Program-made: the position numbers and the translations under genes
Assembly: GCA_947568835.1 (NCBI GenBank)
Contig: OX387605.1
Location: 20,030,418-20,094,417, forward strand
Length of the DNA: 64,000 nt
Source of the DNA: Protonemura montana
Lineage: Eukaryota; Arthropoda; Insecta; Plecoptera; Nemouridae
Reading direction: 5' to 3'
In this document: one piece after another, positions 1 through 14,100 of the stretch
Numbering within the stretch: the stretch's first letter is position 1
Layout: each line of letters starts with the position of its first letter
The notes under the pieces: generated by a model
What the model was told of the DNA's origin: nothing
Seen by the model: only the letters and a program-made list of their open reading frames with translations
The model's database searches: none

Positions 1-906
1 CTTAGTACCAACCTTCTTTACAAGAATCACCAAGTTGTGTGACAAACTAGATCGCTTTTTTCAATGTCTAAAGTGCGTAGGTCAATAATTGACCCTGTTA
101 TCGCTAAACCAACCGACTTCAATAGATAGGTGCTTGTTGCCCTATTTACATTATTTGTTCTCATTTGCATTTGGTTGGTTTTTTTATAGCTCAGGACATG
201 CAAGTCTTTGTCACTACAATAGTCTGTTGAATACAATAGCTATGCACATTCAGACCTTTGAACTCTGCTTACATTTCAAACTTATGCTTTGGATATGTGA
301 CCTCTTCCATAGAGATATAAAACCATACTGAGCTACGAGTTTCCTGTCAGCCTATCCATTTCAGAAGGGGAGTCGTGTTTGACAGATGGGATGTTATCAG
401 GTTTCAACCACATCCTCCTTCCTCCCCTTCTTGTAGGGAACACTTGCATTCATTTGCTGATAAACGTATATGAGAGTGAGACATAGTTACTTTCGCTATG
501 GCCACAGTGATGAGTAACACAGTTTTGCTAAATTAAATATGGTCATGGTGTGAATTTTTATTTCTGAGTGAACTCTGAATTTAATTTTACATGATGGCAG
601 AGCTGGTTTTGCAAGAAAATCCATGTTCTAATGTTGTTGAAGATAAATTTGAAAAAAACTTTCACAAATTTCCATTTGGTTTGGAAACTTTGTGAGTGCC
701 ACCTTTGACGTTACCTTATAACTGATTGCTTAAATATATTCTATAAAGTAACTCTGAACAAAAGTATAAATTCTACATAGCTACCTTATGATCTTATTTC
801 ATCTGCCTTTAAAAAATTTTAATTTTGTAGAAAAAGCATCGAAAACCTAAGAACATTAAGTTTGAGAAGACTTTTGTACCAAAAATTTCTCATTCTTTCT
901 TTACAG
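1..906. other. intron or upstream sequence of Sec15, no gene seen
   Basis: AT-rich sequence with no ORF that has splice-compatible ends. It ends in a pyrimidine tract and AG that open the first visible Sec15 exon at 907, so at least its right part is intron. I see no recognisable repeat in it. Confidence 0.6.
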
Positions 907-3900
907 AGCAATCTACGATGGCGATGAACACCAAAAGTTCATGGAGAGACTCGACTCTCGTATTAAGAGTCACGATAAAGACATTGAACGGATGTGCAAC
1001 TTCCACTACCAAGGGTTCATCGACTCAATACGAGAACTTCTTCAAGTTCGATCACAGGCACAGAAACTCAACAGCGAAGTTGTGCAGTTAGACGGAGACC
1101 TCCAAACGTCTGCAGCAAGTGTTGTGAAGAAGGGGGAGGAGTTAGTTCAAGCTCGGCGAGTGGAGAGCAACATCGCATCTGCCATCGACAATATGTCCGT
1201 CTGCCTTCCCGTTCTCACCACCTATGATAAGCTGCAACGTCAGATGCAAGAGAAACGGTAATTTTTTAATAACTTGTTCATATAAATTTAATTGTCATTG
1301 GTTAAAAATTACCCGTCTCTTACGTTTAATTTCTTTAGGTATTATCCTGCTCTGAAAACTCTAGAGCAGTTGGAACATTTATATTTGCCACGCGTATCAA
1401 ACTACCGATTTTCCCACCAAATGAGAGAAAATGTACCAAAGTAAGTGCTGTGCAACGCAGAAAAGATTTCCATATATACTGAAATAATCTTTTGGGTATT
1501 TAAGTTGTTAATCTTATTACAGGCTGAGAGAAAACATAAAAGATGCTTCCATGTCCGAACTGAAGGATTTCTTGGAGAACATACGTAAATTCTCCCCGAA
1601 AATCGGCGAAGTCGCAATGAGCCACGTATGTACCCACGTTATTTAACCTCGGTTTGAATCTAAAGTCCTTTGAAAAGGAGTTTTTTCAACATTTGCCGTC
1701 GATTGCAGACTGCCGAGCATCTCAGCAGCGACCCTGTCATTCAAACGCGTAAGAAGCGACAGGCTCCGCCTCCTCCAAACCCATTCACGGGAGTTGTCGA
1801 TGCCTCTAAAGTTGGAAGCGACTTTGAGGAGGAAGATGTCAGCGCTCAAGACCTGATTGACTTCTCGCCTGTCTATCGATGCCTCCACATATACACTGTG
1901 CTAGGGGCAAGAGATGCATTTGAGACGTACTATCGTAAACAACGGAAGAAACAGGCACGGCTTGTGTTACAGCCTCCCACAAACATGGTGAGCGTTTAAA
2001 CTGTCTTTTATTTTTGGCTCATTTTATTTGAACCCATGTGATAAAAGGGAGCTACATAAAGGTATTCCAGGCTAGCTGCCAAAGTGATTTTGTACTTAGT
2101 TTGAACATGCTTTTAATTTGGTTTGAGAGGAAAAAGGAATGATAATGGTTTTTAGACTCAATGTCTACTTTCAAAACCCAGTTTAAAAAGTTTTTGTCAA
2201 CTTCCTAATATGATAAATATGGAGTAATCAATAGCTCTTTTGTGGTTTCTTTGACTCGTTTCCACTTTATTTAATCTTGGCTTTAGTTTTCAAAAAACTA
2301 TTTCAAGCTGCATTTTTTAAGCTAAGTAAAAACAACTGATTCTCTTGATGTTTTGTAACTTTTACCTGTTACTTGGTAGGAAATTTAGTTGATTTTACTA
2401 CATTTTACAGCACGAGACCATAGCGGGCTACCGCACATACATCCACGGCGTAGTGGGCTTCTTTGTCGTGGAGGACCATGTGCTGAACACGGGCAACGGT
2501 TTGGTGAACAAGTCGTTCGTGGATGAGGTGTGGCAGATGGCGCTTTCAAAGGTTGTCAACGCGTTACGAACGCATTCAGCGTACTGTACGGATGCAGCAC
2601 TGACGCTCAAGATCAAGCATCTTATTATGCTTCTCAGCAACACGCTAAAGGTAGGGTATCGGAAGCAAAAGTTGTTTTTCTAAATTGGTGCAGAGTGGAT
2701 CAGTCAATTTTTAAGGTTATGTGTGTACCGAACGGTTTGGCGTATTGGAAACACCGGTTCTCGTTAGATCACCGAAGTTAAGCAACAATGTGCTGGGTCA
2801 GGTATTGGATGGATGACCATCATACACATGACCAGTTCTGTTTGGGAGAGAGGTTGGAGGGATGAAAGTTAGTACAGCAACTTCACTCGCCTTGCTTATC
2901 AACCTCTCGACAGCATGGATTTGTGGAGGAATCCTGCTGTTCGTGTTGTACTGTCCTTCGGAAGGGACGTTAAGCCAGTGGTCCCCTTAGTGCTCTTTGA
3001 CAGGAGTAGGCTACGTGCCGGCACTGGGTTTCCACTCCTCCGTTCTAGTCTAGTTTAGGTTCATCATCATCCTCATCATCATCCACTCATTCACCGTCGT
3101 CATTAGACCAGTGCCGCATGGCCAGATGTCAAAACAGTGCGTCGTTAAACACCACAAATAATAATAATAATAATTAAGGTTATGTATTAAATAAGATTCT
3201 TTTTCCTAATGTTTCAACTCGTGAATGTGTTTACAAGCTTTAGTTGCAACAGGAAAATCTACATCATTAGCATTGAGCCACACACAGATAAAGAGGCTGC
3301 TTGTTCTGTCAATGTGGTGCCAAATGAATGCAGACACGAGAACAAAAAACTTCCATATGAGATAGATGCATTTGGATTTTCATATATTATACATCTAGAT
3401 TGTTTTCAAGAATGAACTTTGAGGTCTATAGGTTTTTACGTTCAAGATAGAGAAGAATAGGAGGAAAGAGATGTCAACGTGAAATTCATGCTTTCTGTGT
3501 TATTTTCATATGGCTCTGTGACAGAAATTCTTGATAACAAAACTCGAGGATTTAATGGCTCCATCGTTACATATATCTACAATTCTTTTTTCTGACCGTT
3601 TGATCTTCCCGTAGAACTACGGCTACCAGGTAAACCAGCTGTCGGAGCTCTTGCAAGAAATCCGCGAGCACTACAACGAGGTCCTTATGCAGCGATGGGT
3701 CCAGATATTTAGGGAGATCCTCGACGAAGAGACCTTCCAGCCGATACAGGTGACACAAGCTTGCTAATTCAGTCAATACAACACCTGGACCGTTGGATAC
3801 TCTGTAGGAATTTCAAGAGATCTTGTGACTTTTGGCATAACTAAACATATAAGCAACGATATAAAGTTTCAAATTTTCTTAAAACAAAAAGAAAAAATTT

Positions 3901-6900
3901 GACAGCCAGAGACCAAAAGGTGCCTAACCAATTAAGGATTACTTCCAAGGTTTTGGTACTAAGGCAAGCAACTTTTCAACAGTTATCAACAATTTGTTAC
4001 AAACAGTTATCAAAAATGCAGGTTGAACCGATTTATGAATGCAGTCGCGGTAAGTAACACCAGACTTTAGGTATCTTTTATTGTTAACGTCTGAAAGGAT
4101 TTTTCTTCAAATGTACCGTTTCAAAAACTTTGTTTCGTTTGATATTCACCCAACACTTTTTAAAGTAATAGTTTCTGGCACCATGTCAGACACTTTGTGA
4201 CAAGTATTTAGCCTTCATCCACATAATTTATTTACCCGGATTTATTTATTCCCGAATTTCGGCAGGTTCAAGACCAGCAAGAGTATTACGCCGTTCTTGA
4301 CCAGTTCCCGTACCAGGACCGCGCCCTGGAACAAGCAGCGTTCCCCAAACGGTTCCCATTCTCAAAGCTCGTTCCTACGGTCTACCAGCAAGTCAAAGAA
4401 TTCATCTACGCCTGTCTCAAGTTCTCCGAAGATCTCAACCTCAGGTAAAATACCAATGCAAGATGCATTTTACAAATTTATAGACTTCAAATGCTTGATT
4501 CTTGAACAATAAGTACTAGGCAAATCTCTTTGTAACCAGTGTTGTGTTTTCGGATCAGAATATGGAATATATTAACTTTAATCCATTATTGTCAGTGACC
4601 ATTTGTGCCAAATTAACTAAAAGAGCATTTTACTCCTCTCACTTCAGCATTCAAAACCCTCGTCCCTGCGAATCTGTTGCCCTAAAAATTTCAATGTATC
4701 TGCGTTAGCAATCGTTTTAATTTATTTTGATTGGAAAGAATAATATGATAGCTTATTGACAATTTTTTTTTTCATAACTGCATGTGGTGAAGATGACAAA
4801 AAAGTGCCCTAAAAACTTCAATATAAGAGCAGATGTTTGGCTGATAAAGCGCAAAAAAACACAGATTCACAAAAAAATTGCACACACGCAGATGCTTTTA
4901 GTTAGGGGTTTTAAAATAAAAAAAATTACCTCACTACCCTTATCAATATGAAGGTTCAGGACTGTACATATTATAAAATGCATTCAATTACCATTCTTGA
5001 TTTTTGATGACTCCCAGAAGATCAGTACACAGTTCATAGATCGGACATCTTTGGTTAATTTCCCAGACTGGAAGAACTGACCCACTTTGTTAATTCCAGC
5101 CAAGCGGAAGTAGACGACATGCTCCAGAAGTCAACCAGCCTGCTTCTTACGCGGTCGTTCAGTGGTTGCCTCTCCTCGCTGTTCCGCAAGCCCAGTGTTG
5201 CTCTTTTGCAAGTTATCCAAGTGATCATCGACACCAGATATCTGGAGGAGGCCACCGTCTATTTGGAGGAGTTTGTCACCAACATTACAGGGTAAGTGAA
5301 ATCTTTGATCACTTGCCAAGTCTGTATGTGATTCCGTGGATTTGTTGCAATATACAGATGCTAAAAATATTTATTAATGGAAAAGAAAGTATAAAAGAAT
5401 AAGGTAAGGTAAGTTAAGCTAAAAAGGAGTAAGGTAAGAAGGTAAAAGAAGTGTGAAGGGTACGCCTCGCGTTAAACGAGAGTTGAATCACGTTTCGGCT
5501 CTTGTCTTGTTCACATTTAGATAAATACTGATGATGATTACTTGTATGGCTCCGGAAGACACCATCCTAGCCTAACTTTTGTTAGCACTGACCGCTACGG
5601 CTTGTTTTAGTGCCGCAAAGGAAAACCACCGGGGGCCAACGCAGGCCAGCATGTTCCGTGTCGCCCGTGACGACGCTGAAAGACAGATCTGCGACAAGCT
5701 CAAACATAAGCTGGACGAATTCCTCGAGCTCGAAAACTACGACTGGCTGCTTGTGGAGCCAAGGGGACATGCTTCGAGCTACATTACTGACCTCATCGCA
5801 TTTCTCCAGGTAACATAATATAAATTATAAGTTTTTAGGTATGGTTTCAGCACGGGGATTTCAACTTTTGATCAACCTACGTATTTTTTACTGTAGTTAG
5901 GAAGATTTTAAATAGACTTAGCATGGCTCTATCTGTTCTACCTATTTGAAATTAAATTATGTATTCATTTGTAGCATTTATAAAAATGCAAGTGTTCACA
6001 AAACTGCAAAAAGACTAAATTTTTAATGTATAATTTCCTCATTTTCAATATCATAGTATTACCAATAAAATTCAATTAGGATGTCGGAATTTCACAAATT
6101 GAAAAAATTGAAATTGAAGAGTGAGCTTATTGTTGCAGGTGATCTTCCTCTCATTCACGGAGCTGCCAGAGAAAGTGGCGCAGGAAGCGTGCAAGGGGGC
6201 ATGCAAACACATAGCCAAGAGCATCACTGCGTTCATACTCAGCGATGATGTCAAGCAAATCAGCATGGGCGCTCTGCAGCAACTCAATCTGGACACCCTT
6301 CAGTGTGAACGTGAGAAGACTTGAATCTTTTTAAATTTTACTGGTAGCTCGTTACCCGACGAAGAGAAAAAAAGGAAAAGCAACTTACCGAGGAAGAAAT
6401 GGCTGATTGCAAAAGACGTGGAGACATACCATGACGTTTTGGCATCTGTCTTGTTCACATGAGAATAAAAATCACAGGAAAAACAGGAACAAGGCAGTCA
6501 CCAAAGCATTGCAGTGTCTCTCTTTATCTTTCGCAACCAACTGTTTCTACTTTGGCAAGTCGAGTTTCCTTCTTTCCTGTTCCCTAAATAACTTACCAGC
6601 TTTTGGCACACTTACACCATTTTGACAGCAGATCGATTACCCAATTCTAAATTTGTTGTAAAAACAAAACATCCTTGATTACTACCCTGTCACATCGCTA
6701 TTGTTATTACAATGCTTTTTTCCTTTCTTTATTTGGCAGGTTTACCATCTTAAATACATGTTGCCAGACAAAACGTTTCTCTAAATTGGTGACAGCACCT
6801 TTATCTCTCAGAAATTAACTACATTTCTATTAATTAAGTCTGAATTTCTGACCGTTTGCTGACCATTCGTAAACCAGGATGGCCTGTCAAAGGATCTCTC

Positions 6901-7881
6901 TGGAAAATGTTTTAGAATCAAACATTTTGATGTGAATTGCAGTTCACAGATGTGCCTCAATATTAAAACTAGCATAACGTATTTCCTGTAGAGTTTGCCG
7001 CATCCGAGCCAGTGCCTGGTCTGGAAGAGGGGGTGCTCTTGGCGTACTTTGCCGACCTACGTCAGCTGCTAGACCTGTTCATGATCTGGGACTGGCCGAC
7101 GTATTTCCACGACTACGGTCAGGACAACAGCAAATATCAACAAGTGAACCCGAGTACGGCCATCATATTGCTCGAAAAGTAAATATAAACAAGTAAATCT
7201 TCTACAAATAGTGAATGGTTGCAATGGTACTACTACTACCACCACTACTACTTGTGAAAGGTACCTTTCACAGGTGTTGCTCTTCTCAAATGAGTATATT
7301 GGGCAAGACGTTTTAGCTAATCTGAGTGCTACCCTGAACAATTTATATTTATGTATTAATATTTTGAGGTGTTTATTAACTGTAGAGGTTTGCTTAAAAG
7401 TACAGCCACAAGCGCCATCGAGTGGTACCCACCGTTAACACCTTGCCAGCTCGATTGCATAGCAGAAAGTTTGACATTAATGCTGGTTTTCTGGCAATCT
7501 CTATAAATTCAATGGTACTTATGTTTATAAAGATAATAAAATTAAAAATTACATATTTTTCTATTTACCTATGCCACCGTGCCAGTTTTGCCATGATCCT
7601 AAATCTTCTACCATTATTGTTATAGTTGTTATTATTGTCAATCATGTTACAGCCATTCTACATGAACCATGCCTCTTTTTGGCATGATCCAATGCATGTT
7701 ACGGGTTGTAAAATTAGCCATTATTGGACACTATTTGACTTTTTGTTTTAGGTTACGGGAGGCCGATAAAAAGACAGTCTTCTCAGTGCTTAAGAAGAGC
7801 GAGCGTGATAAGAAAAAGCTAGTGGAGACTGTTTTGAAACAACTGAGACAGTTGGCTGATCGTACAGCATCAGTTCGGTAG
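907..7881 (+). CDS. Sec15: Exocyst complex component 6 (Sec15), 3' twelve exons
   Basis: Exocyst subunit that tethers secretory vesicles to the plasma membrane and binds Rab11-type GTPases through its C-terminal half. Twelve exons join in frame: 907-1257, 1339-1440, 1523-1625, 1709-1987, 2411-2650, 3615-3749, 4266-4444, 5067-5291, 5611-5809, 6139-6310, 6992-7178 and 7752-7881, giving 766 codons plus a TAG stop. The first exon enters with one leftover base, so it is not the gene start; family members are about 770-820 residues, so only a short N-terminus is missing. Recognisable blocks are CNFHYQGFIDSIRELL near the start, a helical coiled segment after it, GYRTYIHGVVGFFVVEDH in the middle and WPTYFHDYG near the end. 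Intron 5 (2651-3614) carries a 5S-derived SINE. The identity rests on colinear similarity to EXOC6 over the whole length. The next gene, TEX261, is convergent. Confidence 0.95.
2146..2330. repeat. fragment of a foldback repeat shared with 57228-57400
   Basis: The strings TTTTTAGACTCA, TGTCTACTT, AAAACCCAGTT and AGTTTTTGT recur here and at 57228-57400, where they form an inverted repeat. This copy, in Sec15 intron 4, lacks a clean second arm and looks decayed. Confidence 0.45.
2711..3185 (+). mobile_element. 5S rRNA-derived SINE, copy A (full length)
   Basis: The element body runs 2723-3173 and is flanked by a perfect 12-bp direct repeat TTAAGGTTATGT (2711-2722 and 3174-3185), a target-site duplication as made by LINE machinery. 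The first ~100 bases match 5S rRNA: GAAACACCGGTTCTCG, ATCACCGAAGTTAAGCA and TTGGATGGATGACC, which cover the internal pol III promoter regions. A ~300-bp body follows, ending in GTCGTTAAACACCACA and an (AAT)n tail. It lies in Sec15 intron 5, in the same orientation as the gene. Confidence 0.9.
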
Positions 7882-8120
7882 CCATGTGCAGACGAAATCG
7901 TTGCTTGCCTTTAACATTGTTATGCAGATGTACAGAAAATGAGAAACCAAAATAATTAATGTAATATAGCCTGCTAAAACTTAAGTTAATAAAAGAGTAG
8001 GAAGATACCTAAACGGCAGTGTACACCATTGTAAATTTGTAAATATCACATTGTTTATATTTGATAGGGATTTAAGTTGATATGTTAGGTTTGAGCATTA
8101 TTACCTAGGTATATAAATAG

Positions 8121-8126
8121 AATAAA
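8121..8126 (+). terminator. candidate poly(A) signal of Sec15
   Basis: AATAAA about 240 bases after the Sec15 stop codon; a second candidate, AATAAAA, lies near 7988. Position is the only evidence. Confidence 0.5.
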
Positions 8127-8277
8127 TTGGAAAAAGATGGATGATATTCATTATTGATGATTTGTACACAATGTTGAGTTGCAAAACGACTTGTACTGGT
8201 GACAATTATATTTGATAGATTTGTCTAACCTACCCCATGTTTACTTAATGTTTTTATCTGACTTTTTGATAATTAGG

Positions 8278-8770
8278 ATGTCCAAACAAAGAACAGAAGT
8301 TGAGAAAGGTAAATTCTTGAAACAACTGGGCTGGATTCATGGTTTGGTGTTCAAAGATGATCAGCCAATCACAGATGGGAACTCCAGATTTTCAGAGGTT
8401 GTTACCATGGTGATAACAATTTATTCCATAAGAGTTAAGTTTGATCTCTGATTTATGGATCTGGCTCTTGGTAGGTATGTGTGGATTAATTTAGTTCTGA
8501 GCATCATCTATTGTGGTGCCGCAAATAGCCAGGCAGCTGATGCGGCGTAAAGCCAAACAATCATCATCCATTGTAGTACTTCACATTTCTTGCAAATTGT
8601 TAGTCACTGGCACCATTCAATTATGGCAGCTATTTTTGCTCTTGGTAGCTTCTTTGGGAAATGTTCATATTGGAGTGTTGCTTTCATTAGTTGGCAGAAT
8701 GTTAACACTTGCAGACTATTTTAATTCACAATTACGCAATGACATTACAAAATATGCTCAGTCCACATAA
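8278..8770 (+). other. unrecognised ORF remnants between Sec15 and TEX261
   Basis: Two open stretches lie in this spacer. The first opens at an ATG at 8278 and encodes 57 residues (MSKQRTEVEKGKFLKQLGW...). The second, 8513-8770, encodes a partly hydrophobic ~85-residue peptide. They do not join cleanly and I recognise no family. The segment at 8515-8560 contains GCGGCGTAAAGCC followed by ATCATCATC, which looks more like the 3' end of a retroelement than coding sequence. It may be Sec15 downstream sequence, a decayed gene or a TE remnant. Confidence 0.25.
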
Positions 8771-9071
8771 AATGCAAAAAACACCGTTTTATTAACACGT
8801 TGAAAGGTTAAAAGCTTTCGCAACGATTACTTTAAGGAAAATCATTTTAATGTACAATAGGTTTAAGGAACGTAAAAATCCACAAATAATTAGTCTCGAA
8901 CAAAAGCTGTACCGCTTCATCTAGCGTAGGTAAGTAAGTAAAGATGAACTATTCGATATTTGGAAATCACAGACTCACATTGGGCTGCCTTACAGACGAA
9001 AGGCATAAAAAATTAAATCACGTTTGAGTCTATTAACACCGCGCTTAATTACATAAGTAGCACATTCACGT

Positions 9072-10185
<1,114 letters not shown>

Positions 10186-11155
10186 TTTTACTTCTTTAAC
10201 ACCAATGCTATATTAAAAAATAACAACACAACTCTGTAAAAATTATAAATATGTACGAGCAATGACACAAGTGCTCCTCATCGCTTTGCAATCTACCTCC
10301 ATTTTCCAATATGGCGGGCCGGCTCCGGCAGGGCGGGCCAAGTAAACCTCTGAAACCTCTGAAACAAGACCACATTTTATGCTCATTTTACATAATATTA
10401 ATAAGCAACGTGACATTTTTTTCACTAAGACCTAGATAGGGGCTCGATGTATATTATGAGGAAACTACCATTATAGCACAGATTAAATCACCTTTGGATA
10501 AGGGGCTGCTCGAGTTATGGAATCCGTGAGATTTAAAAAAAATAGCGAAAGATGCCGCATGCAAAATGCTTAAAAGTCACCAGAAGGTCCAGCAAATTTG
10601 GAACGTTAATTACCAGAGATTCTTGAAGCTCCGAGTTTGACGCCCAAGCATTGGTTTTTTTTTTACGCAGAAGGTTTTTTTTATTATTGAGGGATGGACA
10701 GTGGAAAACTAACATATGCATCTGTGTGAGCATATATTTCACCAAAAAGAACTTTCAAACCACCCTTATGTATTTTTTTTTAAGCATTCTCTGTAATTCC
10801 TGGTCTGGACCTTACTTAGGAATATTTTCTTCTCAGTTCTGAAGCTGAACTGTAAAAAAAAAGTAAAAATTGTTTAAGTCGAGAAAAGCTGAGGAAGAGA
10901 GATTTGCTTTCTCTGTAGATATTTTAATTAACAAATAATCTTACATTAAATATTTAATTGAATAAATAGTACATACTATACAAAATCAAGGGCAATAACC
11001 AAGAGACAAGCTTTTAAAAAGAGATGGAGCCACAGCCATGTTAATTAAGTTTCTTTCAAAAATGTTGATGGTTTCATGGAGCCAATCTATGATTTTGAGG
11101 TAGCAAACAATTCAAGATGAAAAAACAATTATGAGTTGCTTTGACAGGACCAATA
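10186..11155. promoter_or_regulatory. spacer between TEX261 start and ZAD-C2H2 stop
   Basis: About 970 bases holding the TEX261 promoter and the 3' flank of the zinc-finger gene. A short GC-rich stretch with ATGGCGGGCCGG lies at 10312-10340, about 130 bases upstream of the TEX261 ATG. That is a plausible core-promoter position, but no definite element was recognised. The rest is AT-rich. Confidence 0.35.
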
Positions 11156-14100
11156 CTACAACGATATGTTCGTCTGAAATTTATTTTCGTCCGTTAAATC
11201 TCTAGCTACGCCATGCTTTTTTTGCATGTGCTTGGCAACATAGTAGGGGTCTTTAAAGGAGCGGCCGCAGATAGTGCAAGAAGACAGATTTTCCGCTAGA
11301 TGCACGACCCTGATATGCCGCTTAACGCTCTCACGGGTAAAGAACAGCTTTAGGCAGTGAGCGCACTCGAAGTTCCTGACACGCGTTGAGTGTCGGGTCA
11401 TGTGTACCTTCAAAGCGGAGTACCACGCAAACGCTTTGCCACACACTGCACACTGATACTTTAGCTCCCGCCGTGGCGGTGGCCCCTGCGTATGCATCGC
11501 CTCATGAGAAAGACACGACCTTTCTTGCTTGTAACTCCTCCCGCAGATAGTGCAGACAAATGGTTTGCCGACAACATGAGTGGTTAAATGTCCACGAATT
11601 GCCGCCTTATAATTGAAACCCTTCTTACAGATAGGACATGTGAATGGCCGCTGGTTTAAATGACCTGCCATGTGGATGCTAAGCTGGCAAATGGAGACTT
11701 TGCGAATCCCGCAGATCTCGCACACAAAACGCGCAATGGTCTCCCTAGTTTCCGTATGCGTCCGAATGTGCATAGTCAGCGCGTGGCGGCGAGCATATGC
11801 CTTGCCGCAAGTATCACAGGCGAACGGTCGCTCGCCGGTATGACTATACATGTGGTCTCGGAGACGTGCCATACGCATAAACTCTTTATCACAGATTGGA
11901 CACGACACAATTCTATGCGGGCTGATGTTCTTAAACTTGCTCTTCATTTGCTTGGAGGTGACTTGCTCATACACGATTTTCTTGTGGGCAACTGGCTTGT
12001 GCGTGATTTGCTCGTTCATACTTGAGAGACTCAACATGCTTGTGGTGTCTCTAGTGGTTTGCTGCGTGTTGGACTCCAGCCTCGCTTGTACCTTTGCAAA
12101 TTCGTGGCTGCTAAGGACGTGGCATTCCAGAGGTGTGCGTGAGGTCTCTCCAGTGGCACGATTGACACAGTTTACAAGTCCATGCTTGGTTTTCGATGCA
12201 TTATTTGGCTTGGCAAGCTTCAATACGACGATGCTTTGACCTTTAGCGATGCGGAGCAACTGCGGGTCCACGGGGTTGATAGGGCGGCTGGGAACTAGAC
12301 AGTAGTTGTGGTCGTCTGGAACATTTGTGGGCATGGTGTTTTAGGCAGGAAGAATGCTCTGAAAACAAAAATTGGCTAGACACCTGGAACAAGTAGAGAT
12401 TGGAGTTTGAGTACCTGGCTAAGCACCAATATTTGAGAGGTTATACTCCTAATAATAAAAAATTCTGCCCATTGCAAGCATTTGCGATTTAAATCAAATT
12501 TCACAGTAAAAGAGCTGTTTGTTACTGGCAACAGGTGAGTTGGGCAAAATTTGCACCGGCACGCACCTGTGGAATGTGTTCAAATAAATGTTGTAAAGGG
12601 TAAAAGTCGATAAATATTTTTCAAACTCTGATCTTAGCTTGCAACAACCAACCTAAATCTGCCTGTGATTGGGGTCCACTACTCATAGTTGACTCGCCCT
12701 TCAAGGCGGTAGGATTGTCTGGAAAGTCGGTGTGCTCGTTGTTTAAGTCGGCTGGGTTGTCTCCAAAAGAGATCAGCTTTTTTAGGTTAATTTCATAGAC
12801 CTCATTGCTGATCGATTGGGCCTTGGAGCAGATGGGTTTGCATTCGAATTGCTCAGAGGCAATCGGATTGCTCCCAGAAGATGGGTCGGGGCAATCCTCC
12901 ATCTTCACGTTGAGAGGTTCGGATGTACACATGGTATTCACTGCCCGAGCCTGAAACACAGGTGACGTTTAAAAATGTCGCAACGACTCAATGAGATATA
13001 ATGGGGCTTACAAAATTATCCTGCTTAAAAGTATTCGAGAAAGCAGGTCTTATACAATACCCTCTATTAACTTCAAAAATCTTGCATTAAATCTTGAATT
13101 CTCTGATTCAGTTTTTGAATCATTTTTGTCTGGCATAGCATATCATGATGTCACCAGCAATACCATCCTATATAGTTTCTAATAACTATTTAAAAATACA
13201 CACCATAGAATTTATTCTACAGGCTGAAACCTCAACAAAAACCCAGTCACTAACAATATCGCTGTTTAATGTGCAAAATCTGATTTAAATTGCAAACGCT
13301 TGCAATGCGCGGGGTATTTTATGACACTAAATAATACACTAAAATCCTCTCAAAACTGATGTGTTCAAGTAGCTCAATTGGTTAGAGCAACAACCGCGAC
13401 AGGTGGAGATCGGGGTTCGATTCCGTGTTTGGGCAGCAATTTTTAAGAGGTTATTAGTGTTGCTAAGCTAAAGCTAGTCAAAGCTGTTGCTCTTTGCAAT
13501 TTCTAATAAAATACTAAAAATAATTTCTGATTTCAGATATTTGGCCCAAACTTTTATAATCAAAAAAAAATATAAAAACTCTCTCCTCCCCAGTGATAAA
13601 TGCAACAGCCGAAACGTTAACAAACAAGTATCCACGATCGTTGCCTGCCCCTCCCACTCAGTAAGTTCCGTACTCTCCCTTTACTTTCCCATTCAACCAA
13701 AAACTTAAAAAGAGATATCGAATGTATTAATAACGAACGTTACCTGGTCAAGGGCTTTGCGAAATAACCTATCAGCACACAAGGATTTCTCGATGAAGTC
13801 ATCAGCAGAGTTGAGCTTTTGAAGGCAGGTGTTGCATATTGAATCTGGTAGCCCGTCTTCATAATGTATCTAAACACGGAAAAAGCACATGAGATAAAGC
13901 AAGCACTTTCTATGCACGTTTAAATAAAGTGCCTCCATAATGTAAAAATAATGGATACAAAAGATGAACTTGTAACAGTCGAGTACCGAAACCTACTTGA
14001 TCTACTGGGTCGGTAAAAAAATCTCACCATAACTGTTCCGTAACCTTCCACAGTTACTGAATTTTCTTTCCAAATTTACTGTTACAGATACAAAAGCTAC

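Noticed and set aside
2723..2830. A functional 5S rRNA gene
   Set aside because: Only diverged 5S sequence, fused to a SINE body and flanked by a target duplication.
11660..12239. Two plus-strand ORFs of 121 and 129 codons
   Set aside because: They lie antisense to the C2H2 finger exon and are shadows of its composition.
13368..13437. A functional tRNA gene
   Set aside because: A- and B-box-like sequences are present but the anticodon arm and acceptor stem do not pair, and the unit sits inside a repeated element.
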